A DNA stretch of 64,000 bases from Galbibacter pacificus (lineage in GTDB: Bacteria; Bacteroidota; Bacteroidia; Flavobacteriales; Flavobacteriaceae), in assembly GCF_029603165.1 (NCBI RefSeq), contig NZ_JAQSVC010000006.1:124001-188000 (forward strand), in the 5' to 3' direction. The stretch's first letter is position 1; each line of letters starts with the position of its first letter. Below, piece by piece: positions 54,634-63,161 of the stretch. Under the pieces are notes generated by a model. That model had not been told where the DNA came from. It was given only the letters and a program-made list of their open reading frames with translations, and did no database searches. Both the position numbers and the translations under genes were made by a program.

Positions 54634-55149
54634 ATGACGATAGTTTTATTAGGATATATGGGTAGTGGAAAATCTACCGTGGGTAAAATTCTGGCAAAAA
54701 AACAGTCTCTCGAATTTATAGATTTTGATGACTATATAGTTGAAAATGAGAAATTGTCCATTCCGGAAATTTTTAAACAGAAAGGCGAGATTTATTTTAG
54801 AAAAATAGAGGGTAATTATTTAAAGCAGTTATTGCAGGACAATAAAGATGCAGTAATTTCCTTAGGTGGCGGCACCCCTTGTTTTGGTAACAATATGGAA
54901 TATATATTAAAGGCAACCCCCAACGTTTTTTACCTAAAACTAACCGCCGAAAAGCTTGTTGAGCGTTTGTTGCCCGAAAAAGAACAACGGCCACTTGTAA
55001 AAGATATTCCCAATGCAGAAATGCTGGAATTTATTAGGAAACATTTGTTCGAACGAAATTTCTTTTATCTAAAGTCACCAAACATAATTTCGGTTAACGA
55101 TGAACTGCCTGAAGAAATAGCGGTATTGGTACAAGAAAAACTAGCCTAA
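54634..55149 (+). CDS. aroK: shikimate kinase
   Basis: 171 residues. It phosphorylates shikimate in aromatic amino-acid synthesis. Walker A is LGYMGSGKSTVGKILA at the N-terminus; FIDFDDYI is the DxD substrate site, ISLGGGTPCF the GGG shikimate-binding loop, and RPLVKD the lid Arg. Likely promoter at TAAATTTG (54571-54578). It overlaps the convergent PRTase gene by 9 bp at the 3' end. Confidence 0.96.
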   Translation: MTIVLLGYMGSGKSTVGKILAKKQSLEFIDFDDYIVENEKLSIPEIFKQKGEIYFRKIEGNYLKQLLQDNKDAVISLGGGTPCFGNNMEYILKATPNVFYLKLTAEKLVERLLPEKEQRPLVKDIPNAEMLEFIRKHLFERNFFYLKSPNIISVNDELPEEIAVLVQEKLA

Positions 55150-55644
55150 ATAAACAGCATCTTCTTCTGCCTTGAAAACAACCGAAACGTGCTCTTGTAA
55201 CGAAGTAGAAAGCGAAATGCCCTTAAAATCGGCTTTAACGGGGTACCTTTTATGGTTTCGGTCAACCAAAACAACGGTTTTTAATTTTTTAAGGGGAACA
55301 TTTAAAAAATGTTTCACGGCATAGATAAGCGTTCCGCCCGAGTTTAGTACATCGTCTACCAAAATAACGGCCTTGTTTTTGTAAAGGTCTTCGGCAAGTG
55401 ATGTGTTTACGGGTTCCAGCAAACTTTCTTTGTTGATTCTGACTTCACAAAAAATAGTTTTTATGTCTGATATTTCACATATAACATCGTTTATTTTTTT
55501 GGCCAGTTCCAATCCGCCCGAGGCAATACCTGCAATTACAATTTCTTCTTCATCAACATAGGTTTCGTATATCTGGTAAGCAATTCGCTTTATTTTATGC
55601 TGAATTTCATCGTGGCCTAAAATTTTATTCTGTTGAGCCGTCAT
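55141..55644 (-). CDS. phosphoribosyltransferase (PyrR-like)
   Basis: 167 residues of the type I PRTase fold. VILVDDVLNSGGTLIYAV is the PRPP-binding loop, preceded by IVIAGIASGGLELAKKI and followed by KTVVLVDRNHKRYPVKADFKG, both close to PyrR (uracil PRTase and attenuation regulator). No anti-terminator leader of the pyr kind is seen nearby and the pyrD gene at 37760 is far. So the base substrate is undecided. Confidence 0.8.
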   Translation of the reverse strand: MTAQQNKILGHDEIQHKIKRIAYQIYETYVDEEEIVIAGIASGGLELAKKINDVICEISDIKTIFCEVRINKESLLEPVNTSLAEDLYKNKAVILVDDVLNSGGTLIYAVKHFLNVPLKKLKTVVLVDRNHKRYPVKADFKGISLSTSLQEHVSVVFKAEEDAVYLG

Positions 55645-55734
55645 TTTTGTGTAGTTTTTGTCAAAGATACTATTTAAGGATTATAATTTAGGACAGACCA
55701 ATCTTAAAGTTGAAAAATGGTCATGTCCAGTTTG

Positions 55735-56106
55735 TCATTCCTCATCATCCAGATAATCATCAATATCCCGGCGGTCTTTTTTAGTAGGGCGCCCCGACCC
55801 TTTTTTACGGTAATAGTCCTTGGAATATTTTAAAAGGTCAACATGTTCAAAGGCCTCTTTTGGAGTGGTGTCTTTTCGGTAAATATCTACTAATTTGGCC
55901 CCTACACGGCTTTCCGGGATATCCAATACTGTAATCTGATAATTAATTTGGTTTTTCCTGAGTTTGATGTTGTCTGTTGGAAATACTTCCCGAGATGGTT
56001 TTACAGTCTGTTCGTTAACGCTAACATGGCCCTTTTTGCAAGCTTCGGTAGCCATATTTCGGGTTTTAAAATAACGAATACACCATAAATACTTATCAAT
56101 ACGCAT
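55735..56106 (-). CDS. hslR: S4-domain RNA-binding heat-shock protein Hsp15-like
   Basis: 123 residues. The S4 domain spans about 1-65: MRIDKYLWCIRYFKTRNMATEACKKGHVSVNEQTVKPS. The C-terminal third is basic and then acidic (KKDRRDIDDYLDDEE). Hsp15 rescues stalled 50S subunits carrying nascent chains; it binds nucleic acid through the S4 domain. Start ATG at 56106. Monocistronic on this strand. Confidence 0.88.
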   Translation of the reverse strand: MRIDKYLWCIRYFKTRNMATEACKKGHVSVNEQTVKPSREVFPTDNIKLRKNQINYQITVLDIPESRVGAKLVDIYRKDTTPKEAFEHVDLLKYSKDYYRKKGSGRPTKKDRRDIDDYLDDEE

Positions 56107-56216
56107 AACTGTAATTAAAAAATTTCGTTAATGGATAAAGCAAAAATACTAGAAAATAGTATCTTGCGCACCTGAATTTGTGGAATATACTAATATTGAT
56201 AATAAAAGCAAGATTG

Positions 56217-57200
56217 ATGAAGATTAAATATTTAATACCTGTTGTAATTGCAACGCTTTTTATAATTTCATGTAACAACGATGATGATGGGAGTGACGAA
56301 CCGGTTTTAAGAGACTTAACAGAAGTAACGGCAGAAAATGAAGTGGAACTGCAAGCTTACCTAAAAACACATTTTTATAATTATGAAGAATTTGCCAATC
56401 CTACGGCAGATTTTGACTATAAAATTGTCTTTGACACGATAGCTGGCGACAATGCAGATAAAACCCCTTTGATCGATCAGATCAAGGATACCCTTATTAC
56501 TATTCAGGATGTTCCTCAAAAAATGTATTATTTAATTGCTAGAGAAGGGGAAGACGAGCAAGGGAATAAAGGGAAACACCCCTTGTTGGGAGATGAAGTA
56601 ATATGTAAATACGAAGCAAGTTATACAAATGGAATTGTACAAGATGCTTCAGATGTAGAAGTTACTTTTGTTACCTTAGGAGGTTTAACAGAAGGATTTG
56701 CTTGGTTTACAACCAAGCTTCGCATTGGTACTGGATATGCAGAAAATGGAGACGGTACCTTAACTTGGAATCAAGATTATGGAATTGGAGCTTGTTTTGT
56801 GCCGGCAGGTTTGGCATATTACTCCAGTGGAAATTATAATCCTTGGATTTTTAAAGTAGATATGCTTCAATATAATGAGGTCGATCAAGATGTAACCTAT
56901 AATTCAACAACGGGGTCAAATATAGCTACTCCAGACGGGATTCCGTCGAGCAAGGAAGATCCTAATAAAAATGGAGACCCCCGCGATGACGATACCGATG
57001 AAGATGGAATTCCTAATTACATGGACTCAGACGATGACGGAGATGGCATATTGACCGAATATGAATATGATGTATTGCCAGATAATAACAACAATGGTGT
57101 TATAGACGAAGGCGATGGCGATGGCATTCCGGACGACAGTGATGATGATGGAATCCCTGACTATCTTGATCCCGATAACCAAATAGGGGGTAACAATTAA
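56217..57200 (+). CDS. FKBP-like lipoprotein with C-terminal thrombospondin type 3-like calcium repeats
   Basis: 327 residues from ATG 56217 (an earlier ATG at 56178 would put 13 unneeded residues before the signal). Lipoprotein signal IATLFIISC, Cys18, then an acidic stretch (NNDDDGSDEPV). The middle (about 100-235) resembles an FKBP-type fold: GDEVICKYEASYTNGIVQDAS, then VTLGGLTEGFAWFTTKLRIGTG, IPAGLAYYSS-like GACFVPAGLAYYS, and WIFKVDMLQY. The end (about 250-327) has DDDTDEDGIPNYMDSDDDGDG and NNNNGVIDEGDGDGIPDDSD, Asp-rich calcium-binding repeats. Surface display is likely. It is closed by a terminator. Confidence 0.8.
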   Translation: MKIKYLIPVVIATLFIISCNNDDDGSDEPVLRDLTEVTAENEVELQAYLKTHFYNYEEFANPTADFDYKIVFDTIAGDNADKTPLIDQIKDTLITIQDVPQKMYYLIAREGEDEQGNKGKHPLLGDEVICKYEASYTNGIVQDASDVEVTFVTLGGLTEGFAWFTTKLRIGTGYAENGDGTLTWNQDYGIGACFVPAGLAYYSSGNYNPWIFKVDMLQYNEVDQDVTYNSTTGSNIATPDGIPSSKEDPNKNGDPRDDDTDEDGIPNYMDSDDDGDGILTEYEYDVLPDNNNNGVIDEGDGDGIPDDSDDDGIPDYLDPDNQIGGNN

Positions 57201-57228
57201 AAATATTGTTATATCCAGAGAACATAAG

Positions 57229-57261
57229 AGGCTGCCTATTACTTTTAGGCGGTCTTTTTTT
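57229..57261 (+). terminator. terminator of the calcium-repeat lipoprotein
   Basis: AGGCTGCCTA (57229-57238) / TAGGCGGTCT (57246-57255), eight Watson-Crick pairs and two G-U, then T run. Confidence 0.7.
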
Positions 57262-57314
57262 GTGTTTGAGGGTATCTTTTACAAGTTTAAAAATATATTT
57301 TTCTATATTAGTTC

Positions 57315-57329
57315 ATGCTATTTTAGCAT
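57315..57329. promoter_or_regulatory. palindrome upstream of the LacI-type gene
   Basis: ATGCTA-TTT-TAGCAT, 50 bp before the regulator start. Perfect 6-bp arms. It may be an operator for an unknown regulator; it does not match the 58470 site. Confidence 0.3.
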
Positions 57330-57378
57330 AAGTATGTCCCTAAACCATAATAATTACCCTACAGATGATTAAATTATA

Positions 57379-58413
57379 ATGAAAAAGAAAAGAGTTTCAA
57401 TAAAAGATATTGCGTCCGACCTTAATATTTCTGTTACTACAGTTTCATTTGTTTTAAACGACAAAGCAGAAGAAAAACACATTTCCAAAGAGCTTACACA
57501 AAAAGTTCTGGACTACGTTAAAAAAGTAAACTACAAGCCCAATCAAATAGCGCAGAGCCTGCGTACCGGAGAGTCCAAAATTTTAGTCTTTATGGTAGAA
57601 GACATTTCCAACCTTTTCTTTGCCAAACTGGCCCGCCTTATCGAGGACCTGGCATACAAAAAAGGGTATAAGGTATTGTTTTGTAGCAATGATAATGAAG
57701 ACAAAAAAACAATAGAATTAATAAACCTGTTTAAGGTTAGGCAGGTAGATGGGTTTATACTTGTTTCCTCGCCGGGCATACAAACCACCATTAATCAGTT
57801 AATTGAGGAAAACATACCTTTGGTCTTGCTCGACCGTTATTTCCCTACCCTTGATACAAATTATGTTATAACCGATAATAGCGATGCTACTTTTATGGCC
57901 ATTATGCATTTTATTGAAAATGGATTTAAAAATATAGCTTACATTACCATTGACGCCACTCAATCACAAATGGACGATCGTTTGTCCGGCTATAAAAATG
58001 CTGTTAATAAATACAGTTTGCCTAATTATACCTTGGAAATACCTTTTAATGAGGCCATACGTGATAATAGTGAGGTATATATTGAAGAATTTTTAAAAAA
58101 GCACCCCGATATTGATGCCATTTTATTTGCTACAAATTATTTAACCCAGGCCGGCCTAAAAGTTATTAAAGAGCAGTATACAGATTTAATAGACAGGATA
58201 GGGATTATTACTTTTGACGATAACGAATTGTTTAAAACATATAGTCCATCAATAACCGCTGTGGCCCAACCAACAACCGAGATGGCAGAAAAATCCATGG
58301 AACTCATTCTTCAATTGATAAAGAATAAGGAAAAAGCCTTGCCCAACAAGCACATTGTGTTAAAATCATCATTAGTAATCAGGGAATCTTCAAAAAAGAG
58401 AAGTCAGTCTTAA
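57379..58413 (+). CDS. LacI-family regulator of the mannoside locus
   Basis: 344 residues. The HTH is at the N-terminus: VSIKDIASDLNISVTTVSFVLNDK, followed by the hinge helix region NYKPNQIAQSLRTGESK. A periplasmic-binding-protein-like effector domain (about 60-340) follows, with DGFILVSSPG, IPLVLLDRYFP, GFKNIAYITIDATQSQMDDRLSGY and DAILFATNYLTQAG. It should bind a sugar or sugar phosphate in the cytosol and the palindrome before GH125. It has no in-frame partner upstream. 130 bp separate it from the first enzyme. Confidence 0.92.
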   Translation: MKKKRVSIKDIASDLNISVTTVSFVLNDKAEEKHISKELTQKVLDYVKKVNYKPNQIAQSLRTGESKILVFMVEDISNLFFAKLARLIEDLAYKKGYKVLFCSNDNEDKKTIELINLFKVRQVDGFILVSSPGIQTTINQLIEENIPLVLLDRYFPTLDTNYVITDNSDATFMAIMHFIENGFKNIAYITIDATQSQMDDRLSGYKNAVNKYSLPNYTLEIPFNEAIRDNSEVYIEEFLKKHPDIDAILFATNYLTQAGLKVIKEQYTDLIDRIGIITFDDNELFKTYSPSITAVAQPTTEMAEKSMELILQLIKNKEKALPNKHIVLKSSLVIRESSKKRSQS

Positions 58414-58469
58414 CAATTTATTATTGAAAAAATGTTAATAAAAAAATAAAGTTAAATTCACTTTTAAAA

Positions 58470-58485
58470 ACTAAAACGTTTTAGT
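58470..58485 (+). promoter_or_regulatory. LacI-type operator before GH125
   Basis: ACTAAAACGTTTTAGT is a perfect 16-bp palindrome with a central CG, the classic shape of a LacI-family operator, 58 bp before the start of GH125. It lies next to TATATTGC (58486 on), which may be a weak -7 box, so binding could block polymerase. Confidence 0.75.
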
Positions 58486-58543
58486 ATATTGCATGGCAAA
58501 AATAGCAACAATAGTCACCTATAACTTAATATGTTTTTAGAAA

Positions 58544-59965
58544 ATGGAACGAAGAAAATTTATACAAAATACAGCTATGGCGGGGTCGCTGGCTTTTATA
58601 AACCCCATGGATATAGTGGCTTCTTCAAAGAAACAGTTTCCAACGGTAAGAATTGCAGAAGCGCAGCGAAATTTTACAAGCAAGGCCATAGAAAAGGCAA
58701 TTAAAGAATTTTCAAAAAACGTAAACGATGACGAATTGGTATGGCTGTTTAATAATTGCTTTCCGAATACATTGGACACAACGGTAACGTTTACCAAAAA
58801 AAATGGCAAACCAGACACCTATGTAATCACCGGGGATATTGATGCCATGTGGTTAAGGGACAGCTCTGCGCAAGTATGGCCATATATGGCTTTTATAGAT
58901 AAGGATGAGCATTTAAAAGATCTTATTGCTGGTGTAATAAATAGGCAGACTTCATATATTTTAAAAGATCCATATGCCAATGCTTTTTACAACGATCCCA
59001 ATAAAAAAGGGGAGTGGGCAAGCGATTATACCGACATGAAACCCGGCGTGCACGAGCGCAAATACGAAATAGATTCTTTGTGCTACCCAATTCGTTTGGC
59101 ATATAATTATTGGAAGAATACAGGTGAGGCCAATTTATTTGATAACGATTGGAAATTGGCCATTCGGGCAGTTCTAAAAACTTTTAAGGACCAACAGCAA
59201 AAAGAAGGGCCGGGGCCTTATTCGTTTATGCGCGAAACACCTCATGCTACAGACACAAGGGCCTTAAAGGGATACGGCTATCCCGTAAACCCGGTTGGAT
59301 TAATTTGTTCGGCTTTTAGGCCTAGCGACGATGCCACGGTTTTTTCATTTTTGGTTCCTTCAAATTTCTTTGCAGTGGTGAGTTTAAAACAAGCTGCGGA
59401 AATGGTAACCGAAATCCATTCGGATGCCGAACTTTCAAACGAATTATTGGCATTGGCCAATGAAGTTGAAACTGCTTTGGGGAAATATGCGGTTGTAAAT
59501 CATCCAAAACATGGAGATATTTATGCTTTTGAGATAGACGGTTATGGAAACCATTTGTTAATGGACGATGCCAATGTACCTAGCTTGCTTTCCCTGCCTT
59601 ACTTGGGCGCCATTGATGTAAACGATAAAATCTATCAGAACACACGTAATTTTGTATGGTCGCTGGACAACCCATTTTTCTTTAAAGGAAAGGCCGCCGA
59701 AGGAATTGGTGGGCCACATGTGGGAATGGATATGATCTGGCCAATGGGCATTACCATGAGGGCTTTAACAAGTACTTCTCCTGATGAAATAAAGCAATGC
59801 ATAGCTACTTTAAAGACAACTCATGGCGGTACCGGATTTATGCACGAATCTTTTCATAAAGACGACCCTAAAAACTTTACAAGGTCATGGTTTGCATGGG
59901 CAAATACTCTTTTTGGAGAGTTGTTATGGGAGACTTATGTAACAAAACCCGAACTATTAAAATAA
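58544..59965 (+). CDS. GH125 exo-alpha-1,6-mannosidase
   Basis: 473 residues of glycoside hydrolase family 125 (DUF1237), an (alpha/alpha)6 barrel. GDIDAMWLRDSSAQVWPYM is the acid-site segment (Asp in DAMWLRDSS), KYEIDSLCYPIRLAYNYW follows and GIGGPHVGMDMIWPMGITMRAL lies near the C-terminus. The N-terminus ERRKFIQNTAMAGSLAF looks like a Tat-type or ordinary export signal with RR. Family members remove alpha-1,6-linked mannose from N-glycans or mannan. First enzyme of the locus, controlled by the LacI palindrome. GH92 starts 9 bp later. Confidence 0.92.
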   Translation: MERRKFIQNTAMAGSLAFINPMDIVASSKKQFPTVRIAEAQRNFTSKAIEKAIKEFSKNVNDDELVWLFNNCFPNTLDTTVTFTKKNGKPDTYVITGDIDAMWLRDSSAQVWPYMAFIDKDEHLKDLIAGVINRQTSYILKDPYANAFYNDPNKKGEWASDYTDMKPGVHERKYEIDSLCYPIRLAYNYWKNTGEANLFDNDWKLAIRAVLKTFKDQQQKEGPGPYSFMRETPHATDTRALKGYGYPVNPVGLICSAFRPSDDATVFSFLVPSNFFAVVSLKQAAEMVTEIHSDAELSNELLALANEVETALGKYAVVNHPKHGDIYAFEIDGYGNHLLMDDANVPSLLSLPYLGAIDVNDKIYQNTRNFVWSLDNPFFFKGKAAEGIGGPHVGMDMIWPMGITMRALTSTSPDEIKQCIATLKTTHGGTGFMHESFHKDDPKNFTRSWFAWANTLFGELLWETYVTKPELLK

Positions 59966-59974
59966 CTGCTAAAA

Positions 59975-62158
59975 ATGACGTTGCTTTATAAAAAAATTAG
60001 AAGAATACTTCCTTTTTTGGCATTGTTGGGCATATTGGTTACCTGTGGCAAAAAGGAAAAAGCGGTTGTGGCAGATGATGTTAATTTTACATCGTATGTA
60101 AATCCCTTTATTGGAACAGCACCGCTTACAGACCCCAAAACCATAGGTTATACGCCCCCAAAAGATTGGCGGGTGTGGGCCGGACTTGTTTATCCGGGCT
60201 CGTCTTTGCCCAATGCCATGGTGCAATTAAGTCCCATAACCCAATACGGAACAGGCGCAGGGTACGAATATGAAGATAAGGAAATTTTAGGTTTTGCGCA
60301 TACCAACAAAGGGCATTGGAACCTTTGCAATATCCCGGTACTGCCAATATCAAAAAATGCTTCGTTTCCTTATAAATCTTCTTTTGATCATGGTCGTGAA
60401 AAGGCTTCACCTGGATATTATCAAGTTTTCTTGAACGATTATGGAGTAGATGTAAAATTAAGCTCAACATTGCGGTGTGGCATTCATGAATATGCGTTTA
60501 AAGATAATTCCGATAGGAAAATTTTGTTCGATCTTGGAAGGGCTAATAATCATGTTGACGATTGGACCCTGAAAAAAACAGGTGAAAACCAAGTGGCCGG
60601 TTACCAAAAAATGGGAAATGAAAAAATATATTTTTATGCAACCATTAGCCAAGAAATTAAGCAGATAGAAAAAATTAACGAAGGCAAGGCAAAAGGCTAT
60701 GCTTTGGTTCATTTAAACGATGATGAAAACAAGGTAATATTACGGATAGGATTGTCTTTTGTAAGTGAAGAAAATGCAAAGGAAAACCTCAAGAACGAAA
60801 TTGGCAACAAAACAATAACCGAAGTTCAAAATAGCGCCAATGAAGTCTGGGACGACCTTTTGTCTAAAATAAAAGTATCGGGCGGAAGCAAAAGGGAAAA
60901 AGAACTTTTCTATACCTCTTTATACAGGGCATTTTTATGGCCGGCCCTGCGAAGTGACATAAATGGTGATTTTACCGATGAATCGGGAAAAGTAAGAAAC
61001 GAGGCATATAAGTATTACACAATTCCTTCTCTATGGGATACTTACAGAAATAAAGTGGTTTTATTGGGCTTGTTGTCTCCAAAGGTCACAAACGACGTAA
61101 TAAACTCGCTCGTTGACCGTGGTGAAATAAGGGGTTTTGTTCCAACTTTTTTTCATGGAGACCATGCCGCTTCTTTTATAACCGGATCTTATTTGCGGGG
61201 AATTAACGATTTTGATGTTGATAAGGCATACAAATTATTGTTAAACAATGCTTATAAAGAAGGAGGCACCAGACCCTATATTGCCGAATATATCGAGAAA
61301 GGGTATATAGCCGATCCCGATGTTGAAAATCCACATGTAGAAACCAAGGCCAAGGCCGGGGTCTCCAAAACACTGGAATATGCATACGACGACTATGCGC
61401 TATCCCTATTGGCACAAGAAATGAACGATACCGTTCATTACAACGATTTGCAAATACGATCCAAGAATTATAAGAACGTTTTTGATGCTTCTACAAATTT
61501 TATGCGCGGAAAATTAAAAAATGGCAGTTGGATAACACCTTTCAATCCGCAATATCCATATTACGAATACATGTACCGCGAGGCAAATGCATGGCAAGTA
61601 TCTTTTTATGTGCCGCATGATATGCAGGGATTGGTAACGCTTTATGGCGGAAAGGATGCTTTTGAAGCTAAACTGGACTCCATGTTTACCTTGCCGTGGA
61701 ACCCAGAGCATATTGCTAGAAATGTTTCCAGTTTTATTGGTCAATATTGCCAAGGAAACCAACCAGACCACGAAGCTCCTTTTGCATATTATTTTGTTGA
61801 TAAACCGGAAAAATCCCAAAAGGTGTTGGATAATATATTGAACAATTTTTACGGAATTGGTGAAAACGGCTTGGCATTACCCGGAATGGACGATGCAGGC
61901 GAGATGTCTTCTTGGTATGTTTTCACCGCAATGGGAATTTATCCGTTGTCTCCCGCCGACCCCGAATATCTTGTTACGGTGCCGGTTTTTAATGAAGTGG
62001 ACATAACATTGTTTAATAACAAACATTTAAAAATCAATACAAATGCCGGAAAAAGAGGCCTGAAGGAAATTAAAGTGGACAATCAACCAACCAAAGGGTA
62101 TTTTGTTCCACACGATTTATTTATAAAGGGCGGGCATATAAACATATTAACAGAATAA
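59975..62158 (+). CDS. GH92 alpha-mannosidase lipoprotein
   Basis: 727 residues with a lipoprotein signal (LLGILVTC, Cys24). FTSYVNPFIGTAPLTD is the family N-terminus; GAGYEYEDKEILGFAHTNKGHW supplies the metal and ligand region, YTIPSLWDTYRNKV and FFHGDHAASFITGSYLRG lie in the middle, and GNQPDHEAPFAYYF and LPGMDDAGEMSSWYVFTAMGIYPLSP are the C-terminal catalytic signatures (Ca-dependent). GH92 enzymes cleave alpha-1,2-, 1,3- or 1,4-mannosidic bonds. The substrate position is not decided. It follows GH125 by 9 bp and precedes the sugar kinase by 64 bp. Confidence 0.93.
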   Translation: MTLLYKKIRRILPFLALLGILVTCGKKEKAVVADDVNFTSYVNPFIGTAPLTDPKTIGYTPPKDWRVWAGLVYPGSSLPNAMVQLSPITQYGTGAGYEYEDKEILGFAHTNKGHWNLCNIPVLPISKNASFPYKSSFDHGREKASPGYYQVFLNDYGVDVKLSSTLRCGIHEYAFKDNSDRKILFDLGRANNHVDDWTLKKTGENQVAGYQKMGNEKIYFYATISQEIKQIEKINEGKAKGYALVHLNDDENKVILRIGLSFVSEENAKENLKNEIGNKTITEVQNSANEVWDDLLSKIKVSGGSKREKELFYTSLYRAFLWPALRSDINGDFTDESGKVRNEAYKYYTIPSLWDTYRNKVVLLGLLSPKVTNDVINSLVDRGEIRGFVPTFFHGDHAASFITGSYLRGINDFDVDKAYKLLLNNAYKEGGTRPYIAEYIEKGYIADPDVENPHVETKAKAGVSKTLEYAYDDYALSLLAQEMNDTVHYNDLQIRSKNYKNVFDASTNFMRGKLKNGSWITPFNPQYPYYEYMYREANAWQVSFYVPHDMQGLVTLYGGKDAFEAKLDSMFTLPWNPEHIARNVSSFIGQYCQGNQPDHEAPFAYYFVDKPEKSQKVLDNILNNFYGIGENGLALPGMDDAGEMSSWYVFTAMGIYPLSPADPEYLVTVPVFNEVDITLFNNKHLKINTNAGKRGLKEIKVDNQPTKGYFVPHDLFIKGGHINILTE

Positions 62159-62222
62159 GTGTGCTCTCTGCTATAAACAGAGCAGGGGTCAACATACATT
62201 AATTAACAAAAAATTGCATAGA

Positions 62223-63146
62223 ATGCCAATAGTAATTGGAGTAGATATAGGGGGGAGCCATGTGTCTTGTGCGGCTGTAAATACAAACACAAATACCATT
62301 CTTCCGGAAACATATTTTCAAAATGAAGTAAACTCGAAAGCGAGCAAAGAAACAATTCTTCAAACATGGGGAGATACCATAAACCAGGTTTTAAAAATAT
62401 TTAAAGGAAAACAGATTGAAGGAATTGGTTTTGCCATGCCCGGGCCTTTTAAGTACAAAGAAGGCATAGCCATGTTTGAAGTGAACGACAAGTACGAATC
62501 GCTTTACAATGTATCCGTTTTAAATGAATTGCCAAAATACGTATCGGCAAAAAATATAAAGCTTCGTTTTCTTAACGATGCATCCTCTTTTGGTCTGGGA
62601 AGTTTGTTGTGCGGCGGAATCAAAACCGATAAAAAAGTAATTGCAATTACTTTGGGAACTGGTTTTGGTGCTGCTTTTTTTGATGGTGATATGCCAATCC
62701 TTACAGGCAATGAAGTTCCCGAAAATGGCTGTCTCTGGGATAAACCATATAAAAATGGAATTTCAGATGATTATTTTTCAACCCGATGGTTCATAAATGC
62801 ATATGAAGAATACAACGGAAATAACGATATTTATGGTGTGAAAGAAATTATCGATGAAGAAAAAGAGGTCGCTAAAGTATTGTTCAAAAAATTTACAGTT
62901 AATTTATGCGAGTTCATGCTTCCTTATATAAATAAATTTCAACCGGATTTACTTATCATTGGCGGAAGCATTGCAAAATCTTCTTCTTTGTTCCTGCCAG
63001 ATTTAAAAGAAGCATTTTCCGAAGCTGGTATGGACCTTTCCATTCAAATTATAAGCAATACAGAAGAAGCAAACATTATTGGGGCTGCATATGCGCTTAA
63101 CGATAGCTTTTGGAAAAAAATAGAACTCATATTACCAAAAATATAA
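62223..63146 (+). CDS. ROK-family sugar kinase
   Basis: 307 residues from ATG 62223 (a TTG at 62214 would add three residues). The phosphate loop is VIGVDIGGSHVSCAAV, IEGIGFAMPGPF and TLGTGFGAAFFDGD are the next nucleotide and sugar segments, and LLIIGGSIAKSSS is the late motif. The usual ROK zinc motif (CxCGxxGCxE) is missing; the place is taken by ENGCLWDKPYKNGISDDYF. So it is a kinase-like ROK without the zinc site, or a divergent glucokinase/mannokinase. Placed between the mannosidases and a sugar transporter, mannose is the likely substrate. Confidence 0.85.
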   Translation: MPIVIGVDIGGSHVSCAAVNTNTNTILPETYFQNEVNSKASKETILQTWGDTINQVLKIFKGKQIEGIGFAMPGPFKYKEGIAMFEVNDKYESLYNVSVLNELPKYVSAKNIKLRFLNDASSFGLGSLLCGGIKTDKKVIAITLGTGFGAAFFDGDMPILTGNEVPENGCLWDKPYKNGISDDYFSTRWFINAYEEYNGNNDIYGVKEIIDEEKEVAKVLFKKFTVNLCEFMLPYINKFQPDLLIIGGSIAKSSSLFLPDLKEAFSEAGMDLSIQIISNTEEANIIGAAYALNDSFWKKIELILPKI

Positions 63147-63161
63147 AACCATCCTGATACC

